Part shown: piece by piece, positions 1-10,111 of the stretch
Numbering within the stretch: position 1 is the first letter of the stretch
Layout: each line of letters begins with the position of its first letter
Assembly (NCBI GenBank): GCA_964390005.1
Contig: CAYMGM010000005.1
Location: 1 to 64,000 of the forward strand
From: CAYMGM01 sp964390005
Lineage (GTDB): Bacteria > Pseudomonadota > Alphaproteobacteria > UBA9219
DNA length: 64,000 nt
Direction: 5' to 3'
The notes under the pieces: model-generated
Told to the model about the DNA's origin: nothing
What the model saw: only the letters and a program-made list of their open reading frames with translations
The model's database searches: none
Program-made: the position numbers and the translations under genes

Positions 1-16
1 CGTCTTTTCCTTTTGT

Positions 17-132
17 GTCATCCCCGCGGAGGCGGGGATCCAGAGGGCTTGGCCGTCAGAGAAGACGATTCCTTTTTTATCCCCCCGTGTAAACCGAGAG
101 GTCCCCTGGATCCCCGCCTCCGCGGGGATGAC
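17..132. repeat. Palindromic repeat pair (inverted repeat, 27-bp arms)
   Basis: Positions 17-43 and 106-132 are exact reverse complements of each other. Each arm is itself a small hairpin built on ATCCCCGC/GCGGGGAT. The GTCATCCCCGC type of short palindrome is common between genes in many proteobacteria. It lies downstream of the radical SAM gene on the minus strand and may help end its transcript, but no T-run follows. There is no gene in positions 1-177. Confidence 0.8.
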
Positions 133-177
133 GAAGAAAACGTTGTACCATCCTCTCAAGCAAACAGGCGCATACGG

Positions 178-2226
178 CTACCGTTGCAGAGGAGCCCCAA
201 ACAGATGGCCGCGGGCCCAGCCCGCCATGCGTTTGACGGGTGGGAACATTTGATCGATCTCTTTCTGCGCGGGTGCTGTCGATTGAAGAAGGGCGCGTGT
301 CGCTTCGATAAGATAGGGCACCATCTTATTTTGCGCATAAACAGGATTCTGCCGCGCAATATCAATCTCACGGCGATGGATCCAATCCGTTACGGCGTTA
401 AAAAGTCTAATGTTACCGACCGTCGCCTCCATCGGATTTCCAATAAGCGCGGGTTCTTTCCCACTTCCATTCATCATCAAATCCAAGAAATGGCTGAGCA
501 AAGACAGCGCCCGCGGCCCTTCCTCTGATAAAATGGTTTGCGCGCTTTCATGCAAAAAGGCGGCGCTTCTTTCCGAACAACGGAAGCTTGTTTGAACGGG
601 CGCAGCCGGATCATCCCAAGCTTTATACAACGCCTCAAACAACATGGAGGGATAGATCAACTGATTGGCTTCGGCAAAAGCGTCGCAAATCATGGCACAG
701 TCAAATAAGTCGCCTTGCCTGAATTGATTGCCCCACAGTGACATGGCAAAAGACGATGGCGCATATCCAAGCTTCCATCCTTTTTCCATTTCATGAAGCG
801 AGGCGTAAAAACCATCATATTCTTTCGCAACGCGCGTCCCGTCAAACGGGATCAGGCCGCCGTAAACAAGGGAACGATTGGTCTCGGGCATCGCCGCGCT
901 GAGCTGATGATAGATGGCGTCTTTTCGAGCATAAACGTCAGGCGTCATCCCGGGATGCGAAATCATATTCAGCTGAAGCGTGAACCGATCGCGCCAAGGG
1001 CTTTGCGTAATCCGATCCAGAAACAACTTGTAATGCGCGCGAATGGCATCATATTCGTCCTCGCGCAAAAGACGGCCAAAAACGCTGCGCCCTAAAAAAT
1101 CGCCATCGTTTTTAGCTTGAACGGCATCCATCGACAGCGCCATAAAAAGATTCAGCAGCGGATAGCGTGACAAGTACCGATCAAGATAATCAAAGTGCCG
1201 CTCCATCGCCGCACGCGTGCGGAAAGCCTGCAAATCGCCATAAGACGACAACAGCATCGAACGCGACACATCAAGCCTCTCGGCAAAGCTGTTAAGGGCA
1301 CTGGCGTTTTGTTGCGGATTCGGATTGCAAATCTCAATCACAGCGGTCTTTGGCCCCAACCATTCTTGGCGTGTGGACGGCGACGTTGCCAACAAACGAT
1401 TGACGTGCGCGGTCAATTCTTGACCCGATTGATACCGGATCGGCGTTCCGTCTTTTTCATCGACCGCACAAAACCAGCAACCGTTGGCACAACCGTTGTT
1501 GGGAAGAAAGACTTGTATCTGTTCCTTCTTACGCTGGAAAAACACTGAGACAGGCATTTTGCTGCCCCGCATGTCAGACTGATAAGGATGGTTGATCGTA
1601 AAGAACGGAGATTTATCAGGAAGAGGCGCGACAAGATTCCCCGCATGATCGCGCCCAATTTGATCGCCGCGCTTGAGCGATCCGATCCATTGCATCGTTT
1701 CCTGACCATAGCCAATGGTAATCACATCGACGCCTGCTGCAAACGCCGCATCGACTTTTTTCTTTTCATACGCCATGAAATACGGGCCGCCGATAAAACA
1801 AAGCGCCTGCCCTGCCGAACGCTCGCGCAAGTAAACGGATAAATCCATAACATCGAACAACGTCTGATGCGACCAAACGGAAAAACCAACCGCAAGGCCT
1901 TTTCCGGCAGCCGCAGCTTTGTCGATCTTGCGATCCAAACCTTCTTTGATTTCACCCAGCATATCTTGATGCGTTGCGACAATCATCCGGGATGGAAACG
2001 GATCCACCCAAACAAAGCGGTTTTTGCGCAGGCGGCGCGCAGCCTCGCGCACGCCTTGCTCCAACGTTTGGGTGCCTAGACTTGTCGTCTCGGTTTCAAT
2101 CAGGATAAGGGGCACATTGTCTGTGCCCGTCTCAAGCACTTTGGAATAGCTAGGGGCCAAGGATAAAGCCGTAAAAAGCCACCCGTTCGCCGGGCTTAAA
2201 GGCATGACAATTTCAGATTCCGACAT
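178..2226 (-). CDS. Radical SAM protein with N-terminal B12-binding-like region
   Basis: A 682-residue protein. Around residues 250-260 it carries CANGCWFC, the CX3CX2C motif that binds the radical SAM [4Fe-4S] cluster. The first ~200 residues (FIGGPYF, then DVITIGYGQET) resemble the Rossmann-like domain that precedes the SAM barrel in B12-binding radical SAM proteins, but I see no clear DxHxxG cobalamin motif. The substrate cannot be told. It stands alone: the next minus-strand gene upstream is the efflux operon, which ends about 80 bases away. The ATG at 2226 has only a weak AGGCGCGG ribosome site. Family membership is firm; the function is unknown. Confidence 0.8.
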   Translation of the reverse strand: MSESEIVMPLSPANGWLFTALSLAPSYSKVLETGTDNVPLILIETETTSLGTQTLEQGVREAARRLRKNRFVWVDPFPSRMIVATHQDMLGEIKEGLDRKIDKAAAAGKGLAVGFSVWSHQTLFDVMDLSVYLRERSAGQALCFIGGPYFMAYEKKKVDAAFAAGVDVITIGYGQETMQWIGSLKRGDQIGRDHAGNLVAPLPDKSPFFTINHPYQSDMRGSKMPVSVFFQRKKEQIQVFLPNNGCANGCWFCAVDEKDGTPIRYQSGQELTAHVNRLLATSPSTRQEWLGPKTAVIEICNPNPQQNASALNSFAERLDVSRSMLLSSYGDLQAFRTRAAMERHFDYLDRYLSRYPLLNLFMALSMDAVQAKNDGDFLGRSVFGRLLREDEYDAIRAHYKLFLDRITQSPWRDRFTLQLNMISHPGMTPDVYARKDAIYHQLSAAMPETNRSLVYGGLIPFDGTRVAKEYDGFYASLHEMEKGWKLGYAPSSFAMSLWGNQFRQGDLFDCAMICDAFAEANQLIYPSMLFEALYKAWDDPAAPVQTSFRCSERSAAFLHESAQTILSEEGPRALSLLSHFLDLMMNGSGKEPALIGNPMEATVGNIRLFNAVTDWIHRREIDIARQNPVYAQNKMVPYLIEATRALLQSTAPAQKEIDQMFPPVKRMAGWARGHLFGAPLQR

Positions 2227-2304
2227 AACCCGCGCCTAAAAAGAGATAAATATGAAAGATCTATCTATAAAGAGCGGTGGGCTTGTTGTCGATTCTTAAT
2301 CCTT

Positions 2305-3723
2305 TCAGGGCGTCGTCGCGCCTACCCCTGTCGCGCGGCGCAAGGCGATTAACGCTAACAGGCGGCTTTGACGAACGGAAAGCTCTTTTTCGGCGGCGGC
2401 TTCGCGGCTGGCCAAGGCGCTCGCCACTTCCGTATAAGTGACAAGGCCTTCCTTATATTGATCTTGCATCATTTTCTCGGCTTCGCGCGCACTGGTTAAA
2501 GCATCTTTTGTCGTTTTTTCCTGCTCGGCCAGCAAACGCAGCGCGATCAAATTATCTTCAACATCCTGAAACGCTTCTAAAACCGTTTCGCGGTAAGCGG
2601 CCACAGACTGATCATACGAAGCACGGGCCTGCTCGACGCGCGCGCTGCGCGCGCCGCCATCGAACAACGTCACAGCAAGCGCAGGCCCAACCGACCAAAC
2701 GCTGTTCGAGACCTGCGCCAATTTACTAAAGGCCGATGCGGCATACCCATACGAAGCCGAGAGCGTGATATTCGGGAAAAAGGCCGCGATCTCGACCCCG
2801 ATCTGCGCGTTCGCCGCCGCGACCGCCCGTTCGGCAGCGGCAATATCGGGCCGACGCTGTAAAACGGTTGAGGGTAAATCAGCTTGGACCAGCGGGAACG
2901 AACGCGGCAAAGGCGCGGGCGCGATCGACAAAAAACTGGGGGCCTTTCCGGTCAAAACGGCAATCTGATGCTCATACTGCGCGCGCGTGATCCCAGCCTG
3001 AAGCGCGTTTGTTTCCTCCGTTGAAAGCTGCGTCTGCGCCGTTGCGACATCGGCCTTGGTCGTCAGGCCCGCCGCATATTGGTCTTGCGCAATCTTCAGC
3101 GATTTGCGGTAAGCGACGACAGAGGCCGCGCGCAAAGCCTTTAATTCATCCAGCGCACGCAAATTGACATAAGCCGACGCCAGATCGGCTTCAAGTGACA
3201 GCCGCGCCCAAGCTAAATCGGCAGCGCTGGCCTGTAAGCTGGCTTCATCGCTTTCCATGCTGCGACGAATGCGGCCCCATAAATCAGGCTCCCACGCCGC
3301 ATCTGTCCCCGCCTTATAGGCCGTCGCCGCTTGACGTCGTCCTGACCCCGATCGTGTATCGCTGCCCGATAAGGACAAGGTCGGGAAAAGACTGGCTGTC
3401 GTTTCGTCCAGCGTCCCTTGCGCCTGACGATAGGCGGCCTCTGCCTTTTTAAGGGTTTGGTTATTCGCGCGCGCGGCCGTCAACAAAGTCGCAAAAACGC
3501 TGTCATGCGCCAGAACATCGTCAATAGCGGCTTGGTCAGGCGCTGAATCGCTGTTTGCTGCCGGTTGCCAGGTGGCATCGGCTTCCTTAAACGAGGGCGG
3601 CGCATCCATCTCAGGCTTTTGGTAATCGGGGCCGACCGCGCAAGCGCCTAAAGCCACCAAACAAACGCCCAGCGTACAAAGGCTTTTCAAGCTCATCTTT
3701 TTTGGATTGCCGATTGTCCTCAT
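2305..3723 (-). CDS. RND efflux outer membrane lipoprotein (NodT/TolC family)
   Basis: A 472-residue outer membrane channel of the NodT family, the exit duct of the tripartite pump encoded just upstream. It has a lipoprotein signal with lipobox LGAC followed by AVGPDYQKP, typical of OprM-like channels, and two homologous OEP halves. I chose the ATG at 3723 because it overlaps the stop of the pump gene (ATGA) and has AGGAGG 8 bases upstream. A longer reading frame to 3768 would run into the pump gene. It is the last gene of a four-gene operon. Confidence 0.93.
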   Translation of the reverse strand: MRTIGNPKKMSLKSLCTLGVCLVALGACAVGPDYQKPEMDAPPSFKEADATWQPAANSDSAPDQAAIDDVLAHDSVFATLLTAARANNQTLKKAEAAYRQAQGTLDETTASLFPTLSLSGSDTRSGSGRRQAATAYKAGTDAAWEPDLWGRIRRSMESDEASLQASAADLAWARLSLEADLASAYVNLRALDELKALRAASVVAYRKSLKIAQDQYAAGLTTKADVATAQTQLSTEETNALQAGITRAQYEHQIAVLTGKAPSFLSIAPAPLPRSFPLVQADLPSTVLQRRPDIAAAERAVAAANAQIGVEIAAFFPNITLSASYGYAASAFSKLAQVSNSVWSVGPALAVTLFDGGARSARVEQARASYDQSVAAYRETVLEAFQDVEDNLIALRLLAEQEKTTKDALTSAREAEKMMQDQYKEGLVTYTEVASALASREAAAEKELSVRQSRLLALIALRRATGVGATTP

Positions 3724-6700
3724 GCCGAGGCCTCCTTTTTTTCGATTCCCATTTGACGCAATCCCCAATGGCGCGCGCGGTCGAGATAAAGATAAATCAC
3801 AGGCGTTGTATAAAGCGTCAAAAGCTGGCTGACCAACAGCCCGCCGACAATACTGATACCCAAAGGACGGCGCAACTCAGCCCCTTCGCCTTGCCCCAAA
3901 GCCAAAGGCAGCGCCCCAAACAACGCGGCAAACGTCGTCATCATGATCGGCCGAAACCGCAAAGCGCAAGCTTCACGAATAGCTTCGGCAGGGTTGAGTC
4001 CGCGCGTTCGCTCGGCATCCAGCGCAAAGTCGATCATCATGATTGCGTTTTTCTTCACAATGCCAATCAGCAGAATAACGCCGATCAAAGCCATGATCGA
4101 AAACTCGGTATCGCATATCATCAGCGCCAAAACGGCCCCAGCGCCCGCCGATGGCAACGTCGATAAAATCGTCAAAGGATGAATCAAGCTTTCGTACAAA
4201 ACGCCCAAAACGATATAGACGGCCAACAGCGCCGTTAAAATTAAGATACCTTGATTGCCGATCGATTCCTGAAACATCTTGGCCGTTCCTTGAAACGAGC
4301 CTTGAACGTTCGACGGCATACCGATGGCCCGCGCCGTTTTTTTGATGACATTGACCGCATCGCCAAGCGCGCGTCCCGCAGGCATATTGAAAGACAGTGT
4401 CCCCGCGGCAAAGTGCCCCTGATGGTTGACTTCAAGCGGCGTTTGTTGATCGACAATCGACGAAAAGGACGAAAGCGGGATCATGTTTTCGGCTGTCGTG
4501 CTGATTGCCGCGCCCGTCGAAGCGTTTGTCTTACCACGACTGGCGATCTGATTCAGACGCTGATTGCGCACGGCATCTGAAACCGTCGCGCTGGATGCCG
4601 CCGCGCCGCTAATCGCGCCCCCCGATGTGCTGACATACATTTGCGGCAAAATGTCCGGGCCTTGCAGAAACTGCGGCATCAAGGTCATCACGACGTGATA
4701 TTGATTAAGGTCTTTATAAATCGTCGAGACCTGACGCTCGCCAAACGCATCGTAAAGCGTATTCATCACCGATGACATCGGTAAGCTGTAACGCGCGGCG
4801 ACATCGCGATCGACGGTCAGATAAGTCTCGCGCCCGCCATCCTGCTGGTCTGAACTCACATCTTGCAGCGTGCCTTCAGCCTTAAGCGCTTCAACCAAGC
4901 GCGGCGTCCAGCTTCGCAGCGCCTGCAAATCATCCGATTGCAGCGTATATTGATATTGACCGCTTCCGGCACGACCGCCCATGCGAATATCTTGTGCCGC
5001 CTGCAACAACAACGATATCCCTGTCATGCCTTGCGCTTTTTTGCGCAGACGCGCCATAACCTCGTCTGCCGTCGTTGGCTTGTCTGTTTTAGGATTGATG
5101 TCGCGGCTGTCGCGCGACTTCAGCGCGACAAACATCCGGCCCGAGTTTGTCGCATCGCCTCCTGTAAAGGCCGTCACACTATCGACGGCCGGATCGGCGG
5201 TAATCATGTTGACGATCCCGCGCATCTTTTGCTGCATCAACTGAAACGAAATACTTTGATCGCCCTTCACATCGCCAAAAAGACGCCCCGTATCCTGCTG
5301 CGGAAAAAACCCTTTGGGAATAGAGATAAACAAATAAACGTTAAAACCAATTGTCACAAAAACGATAAACAGCACAAACCGACCATGTGCCAGCGCGCCT
5401 TCCAGCGAATGGACATAGCCCGCCTGCACCTTGTTTAAAATCCATGAGAAGCTTCCTCGCCGCGGCGCGGCCTTCACGCCACCATCGGCACGCAGCCATT
5501 TGCTGGCTAGCATCGGCGTGGTGCTCAGCGAAACGGCCAGCGAAACCAAAATCGCAATCGACAAGGTCATCGCGAACTCGCGGAACAAGCGCCCGACAAT
5601 CCCGCCCATCAACAAAATAGGAATAAAAACGGCGATCAAAGACAAGCTCATCGAAACGACGGTAAAGGCCACCTCGCCCGCGCCTTGAAAAGCCGCGCGC
5701 CGTCGCGGCATGCCCGCTTCGACATGGCGCGCGATGTTTTCTAGTACGACAATCGCGTCATCCACGACAAACCCGGTACAAATTACAAGCGCCATCAACG
5801 ATAAATTATCAAGGCTGTAATCCAGCAAATACATCACGGCAAACGTGCCGATGATCGAAACGGGCACGGCAATCGAAGGGATAATCGTCGCGCGTCCATC
5901 GTTTAAAAACAAAAAGACAACCAAAACGACCAAGCCAATCGTCAGCAACAAGGTCTTTTCGACATCATGCAATGACGCGCGAATGGTCTGCGTCGGATCC
6001 ATCGCGACATGCAGCTTAATGGAACCCGGAATAGATTTTTCAATTTGAGGCAAAACCTCTTTAATCCGATCAACGGTCTTGATGATGTTTGCACCCGGCT
6101 GACGGAACAACATCACCAAAACAGCGGGTTTGCCATTCGACAGGCCGAGATTACGCAGATTCTCAACGCTATCTGTCACATTGGCGACATCCGACAAACG
6201 CACGGGCTGGCCGCCGCGCCAAGCGACAATCAAATCGTGATAAACGGAAGCGTCCGAGGCCTGATCGTTGACGGCGATTTGATAACGCTTATCGCCCGTA
6301 TCAATGGCCCCCTTCGGGCTATTGGCATTCACGGCGGCCAGCGCCGCGCGCACGCTTTCAAGACCGATGCCATAGCGCGTCAGCGCCATGGGATTAAGAC
6401 TGACCCGCACGGCAGGCAACGAACTGCCGCCGATATTGACCTGGCCGATCCCGTCGATTTGCGAAAGCTTTTGCTGCACGATTGACGAAGCGGCATCGTA
6501 AATCTGCCCCGGCGTCAAAAGATCCGACGTCATCGTCAAAACCAAAATCGGCGCGTCAGCCGGGTTCATTTTCCGGTAAGTCGGGTTGCTGCGCATGCCT
6601 GCGGGCAAATCGGCGCGCGACGCCGTTATGGCCGCTTGCACATCGCGCGCGGCGCCATTGATATCGCGATCGAGCCCAAACTGAAGAACCACGCGCGTGC

Positions 6701-6962
6701 TGCCCGTCGAGCTCATCGACGTCATTTCGGTCACGTCGGCGATTTGCCCCAAATAACGCTCTAGCGGCGTCGCAACGCTTGTTGCCATTGTCTCAGGGCT
6801 TGCGCCAGGCAATTGAGCCATCACCGCAATCGTCGGAAAATCGACTTGTGGCAAAGGCGAGACCGGCAGCTTAAAAAAAGCCACAGCACCAGCCAGCGCA
6901 ATAGCAAGCGTCAGCAAAACGGTTGCAACAGGCCGCCGGATAAAAGGGGCCGAGATGTTCAT
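3720..6962 (-). CDS. mdtC: RND multidrug efflux pump, MdtC/MuxC type
   Basis: A 1080-residue inner-membrane RND (HAE1) transporter that exports drugs using the proton gradient. It shows the N-terminal FIRRPVATVLLTLAI helix, two large periplasmic loops and the DD proton-relay pair in GFVVDDAIVVLENIARH (TM4). It is slightly longer than E. coli MdtC (about 1025); some of the excess is an Ala/Ser/Thr-rich stretch in the second periplasmic loop (SGGAISGAAASSATVSDAV). The start overlaps the previous gene's stop by ATGA, and the end overlaps the outer membrane channel the same way. Two adjacent non-identical RND genes are typical of MdtBC/MuxBC heteromeric pumps. Confidence 0.93.
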   Translation of the reverse strand: MNISAPFIRRPVATVLLTLAIALAGAVAFFKLPVSPLPQVDFPTIAVMAQLPGASPETMATSVATPLERYLGQIADVTEMTSMSSTGSTRVVLQFGLDRDINGAARDVQAAITASRADLPAGMRSNPTYRKMNPADAPILVLTMTSDLLTPGQIYDAASSIVQQKLSQIDGIGQVNIGGSSLPAVRVSLNPMALTRYGIGLESVRAALAAVNANSPKGAIDTGDKRYQIAVNDQASDASVYHDLIVAWRGGQPVRLSDVANVTDSVENLRNLGLSNGKPAVLVMLFRQPGANIIKTVDRIKEVLPQIEKSIPGSIKLHVAMDPTQTIRASLHDVEKTLLLTIGLVVLVVFLFLNDGRATIIPSIAVPVSIIGTFAVMYLLDYSLDNLSLMALVICTGFVVDDAIVVLENIARHVEAGMPRRRAAFQGAGEVAFTVVSMSLSLIAVFIPILLMGGIVGRLFREFAMTLSIAILVSLAVSLSTTPMLASKWLRADGGVKAAPRRGSFSWILNKVQAGYVHSLEGALAHGRFVLFIVFVTIGFNVYLFISIPKGFFPQQDTGRLFGDVKGDQSISFQLMQQKMRGIVNMITADPAVDSVTAFTGGDATNSGRMFVALKSRDSRDINPKTDKPTTADEVMARLRKKAQGMTGISLLLQAAQDIRMGGRAGSGQYQYTLQSDDLQALRSWTPRLVEALKAEGTLQDVSSDQQDGGRETYLTVDRDVAARYSLPMSSVMNTLYDAFGERQVSTIYKDLNQYHVVMTLMPQFLQGPDILPQMYVSTSGGAISGAAASSATVSDAVRNQRLNQIASRGKTNASTGAAISTTAENMIPLSSFSSIVDQQTPLEVNHQGHFAAGTLSFNMPAGRALGDAVNVIKKTARAIGMPSNVQGSFQGTAKMFQESIGNQGILILTALLAVYIVLGVLYESLIHPLTILSTLPSAGAGAVLALMICDTEFSIMALIGVILLIGIVKKNAIMMIDFALDAERTRGLNPAEAIREACALRFRPIMMTTFAALFGALPLALGQGEGAELRRPLGISIVGGLLVSQLLTLYTTPVIYLYLDRARHWGLRQMGIEKKEASA

Positions 6963-9900
6963 GCGACCCCCGCATCTTTTGACGCCCGTCGCCCGCTGGC
7001 CGAATAACCAAAGCGCCGCGCCAAACGATCAAAAGCCAAATAGATAACAGGCGTCGTAAAAAGCGTCAGGACTTGGCTAACCAACAGACCGCCCACAATC
7101 GAAAGCCCCAAGGGCTGCCGCAGTTCAGATCCCACCCCGCCGCCCAACATCAAAGGCAAAGCGCCAAGCAGCGCGGCAAAGGTTGTCATCATGATGGGAC
7201 GAAACCGTAAGAGACAAGCTTGATAAATCGCATCGAACGGTTTTTTGTTTTCATGCCGTTCGGCGTCCAACGCAAAATCGATCATCATGATCGCGTTCTT
7301 TTTGACAATGCCGATCAAAAGAATGATCCCGATAATGCCGATAATGCCAAGATCCTGCCCCGCCGCCATCAAAGCCAACAAAGCGCCAATACCCGCAGAA
7401 GGCAGCGTCGATAAAATCGTCACAGGGTGAATATAGCTTTCGTACAAAACGCCCAGAACAATATAGACGGTCACAATCGCGGCAAGGATCAACAAAAGCG
7501 TCGATGACAGCGACGATTGAAAAGCGAGGGCCGCGCCTTGAAAGCGCGTACTGACGCTCGCCGGAAGGCCGATTTCTGTTTCAGCTTGTTGGATCAGCTC
7601 GACCGCATGCCCAAGCGATTCACCTGCCGCGAGATTAAAAGAAACCTGCGCCGCCGGAAATTGCGCCAAATGCGTAATCAAAAGGGGCGAATCCCCTTCT
7701 TCGATTTTCGCAAGCGCATCCAGCGGGACCTGCCCCCCATCGGAGGTCGGCAAATAAATAGACTTCAGCGTGCTGCGATTGGGCATCGCTTCCAAAATCA
7801 CGCGATATTGATTGGTCTGCGTAAAAATGGTCGAGACGATGCGCTGCCCAAACGCATCGTATAAAGCGTTATCGATGCTGGCCATCGTAATGCCAAGCCG
7901 GGCTGCCGCATCGCGATTGACGGTGACATTATAAGCGAGCCCTTTTTCCTGCGAGCTGCTGACAACGTCGGCAAACACGGGTTTTTCCTGAAGATGCCGA
8001 ACCAACGCGGGAACATATTTATCCAATGTATCCTGCGATGGCGCTTGCAAGATAAATTGATATTGCGTTCGCGCCGTCGTCGTATCGATGGTCAGATCTT
8101 GAACAGGTTGTAAATACAAATCGATGTCTTTTTGTGCCGCCGCTGTTTTCTTCAAACGCCGAATAACCGTTTCGACATCATCCTTCCGCTGTTCATGCGG
8201 CTTCAATTGAATAGACAGGCGCCCAACGTTCAGCGTTGGATTGGTGCCATCGACACCGACATACGACGCAATATGCGCAACGGCAGGGTCCGCCGAAAGA
8301 ATCTTAACAAGCTTTTGTTGCTGTGTCGTCATGGCCTCAAACGAAACAGACGAAGCCGCCTCGGTTGCGCCCAAGATGATCCCCGTGTCCTGTACCGGGA
8401 AAAAACCTTTCGGCATGATGACATAAAGCCACCCAGTCAGCACAACGGTCCCAATCGTCACCCAAATCGTCAAGGTCTGATGACGCAAGACAATGGCCAG
8501 CATGCGCCCATAGCCTTCGATGGCGCGATCAAAAACACGTCGCGCCGCGCGCGCAACGGCGCCTTCTTTCGCTTCGGCATGCAAAAGACGCGCGCACATC
8601 ATCGGCACCAACGTCAGCGATACAATCGCCGACAGAACAATGGTCACAGCCAAGGTAATCGCAAACTCGCGGAACAACCGCCCGACGACGTCGCCCATAA
8701 AAAGAAGAGGGATCAAAACGGCAATCAACGAAATGGTCAGCGACAAAATCGTAAAGCCAATCTGCTTTGCGCCTTTTAACGCGGCGTCTTTGGGTTTTTC
8801 GCCCGCCTCGATATAACGCGCGATATTTTCGATCATCACAATCGCGTCATCGACAACAAACCCCGTCGCAATGGTCAGCGCCATCAAAGACAAATTGTTC
8901 AAACTGAACCCGGCCAGATACATAATCGCAAACGATCCCACCAGCGACAGCGGTACGGACAGGCTGGGAATAATCGTGGCCGACATGTTGCGCAAAAACA
9001 GAAACATGACGGCGACAACCAAAACGACCGACAAGACCATCTCGAACTCGACATCATGCACGGATGCGCGAATCGTCGTCGTACGATCCGACAAAACGGC
9101 GACATCGACGCCCACCGGCAGCGTCTTTTTCAAATCGGGCATCAAGGCCAAAATGGTATCGACAACCTTGATAACATTTGCCCCGGGCTGGCGCTGAACG
9201 TTTAAAATAATCGCGGGCCTTTGATCTTGAAAGGCGATCAGCTTTGTGTTCTCGCTGCTGTGCGTCACATTGGCGACATCGCGCAACCGGACAGGCGCGC
9301 CGTTTTTATAGGCGATGACCAAAGCGCCATATTCATCGGCGCTATGAATCTGGTCGTTTGCATTGATCGTCGAAGATTGCGTCGCCCCGTCAAAACTTCC
9401 CTTGGGCGCATTCACATTCGCGTTTGACAAGGTTGTCCGCAAATCGTCAATAGCCAGGCCATAAGCCGCCAAAGCTTCTGGATTTGCCTGCACGCGCACG
9501 GCAGGCTTTTGCCCGCCCGCTAGCGAGACCAAACCGACGCCCGGCAACTGCGATATTTTTTGAGCCATACGCGTATCGACCAGATCCTGCACGTCAGTCA
9601 AAGGCCGCGCCGAAGATGTAATGGCCAGCGTCAAGACAGGCGCATCGGCAGGATTGACTTTGGCATACACGGGGGGCGCTGGCAGATCCGACGGCAACAT
9701 ATTCTGCGCAGCGTTGATGGCGGCCTGCACTTGTTGTTCGGCGACATCCAAAGAAAGATCCAAACTAAACTGAAGCGTAATGACCGATGCCCCCGCCGCA
9801 TTCGACGACATCATCTGCGTCAGGCCCGGCATCTGTCCCAATTGTTTTTCAAGCGGCGCCGTAATGGCATTGGTCATCACATCGGGCGACGCGCCAGGAT

Positions 9901-10051
9901 AAAAGGTTTGGATTTGTATGGTGGGATAATCAACTTGCGGCAGCGCCGACAACGGCAGAAATTTAAAAGCGACCCCACCGACCAACAAAAGCGCAGCCAT
10001 TAAAAGTGACGTCGCAACGGGGCGCAAAACAAAGAGGCGAGAAAAATTCAT
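6959..10051 (-). CDS. mdtB: RND multidrug efflux pump, MdtB/MuxB type
   Basis: A 1030-residue RND transporter, paralogous to the next gene. N-terminal FVLRPVATSLLMAALLLVG, TM4 proton-relay motif GFVVDDAIVMIENIARY, and the duplicated RND fold with two periplasmic porter loops. In MdtABC/MuxABC systems the two RND proteins form a mixed trimer, and the order adaptor-RND-RND-channel seen here matches muxABC-opmB. AAGGA lies 9 bases before the ATG at 10051. The 60-base gap from the adaptor gene and the ATGA overlap downstream indicate one transcript. Confidence 0.93.
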   Translation of the reverse strand: MNFSRLFVLRPVATSLLMAALLLVGGVAFKFLPLSALPQVDYPTIQIQTFYPGASPDVMTNAITAPLEKQLGQMPGLTQMMSSNAAGASVITLQFSLDLSLDVAEQQVQAAINAAQNMLPSDLPAPPVYAKVNPADAPVLTLAITSSARPLTDVQDLVDTRMAQKISQLPGVGLVSLAGGQKPAVRVQANPEALAAYGLAIDDLRTTLSNANVNAPKGSFDGATQSSTINANDQIHSADEYGALVIAYKNGAPVRLRDVANVTHSSENTKLIAFQDQRPAIILNVQRQPGANVIKVVDTILALMPDLKKTLPVGVDVAVLSDRTTTIRASVHDVEFEMVLSVVLVVAVMFLFLRNMSATIIPSLSVPLSLVGSFAIMYLAGFSLNNLSLMALTIATGFVVDDAIVMIENIARYIEAGEKPKDAALKGAKQIGFTILSLTISLIAVLIPLLFMGDVVGRLFREFAITLAVTIVLSAIVSLTLVPMMCARLLHAEAKEGAVARAARRVFDRAIEGYGRMLAIVLRHQTLTIWVTIGTVVLTGWLYVIMPKGFFPVQDTGIILGATEAASSVSFEAMTTQQQKLVKILSADPAVAHIASYVGVDGTNPTLNVGRLSIQLKPHEQRKDDVETVIRRLKKTAAAQKDIDLYLQPVQDLTIDTTTARTQYQFILQAPSQDTLDKYVPALVRHLQEKPVFADVVSSSQEKGLAYNVTVNRDAAARLGITMASIDNALYDAFGQRIVSTIFTQTNQYRVILEAMPNRSTLKSIYLPTSDGGQVPLDALAKIEEGDSPLLITHLAQFPAAQVSFNLAAGESLGHAVELIQQAETEIGLPASVSTRFQGAALAFQSSLSSTLLLILAAIVTVYIVLGVLYESYIHPVTILSTLPSAGIGALLALMAAGQDLGIIGIIGIILLIGIVKKNAIMMIDFALDAERHENKKPFDAIYQACLLRFRPIMMTTFAALLGALPLMLGGGVGSELRQPLGLSIVGGLLVSQVLTLFTTPVIYLAFDRLARRFGYSASGRRASKDAGVA

Positions 10052-10111
10052 AACCGTTTTCCTTCACGCATGACCCAACCACGAACCGGAAAAGCGCCGC
10101 GCGCAAGCCGG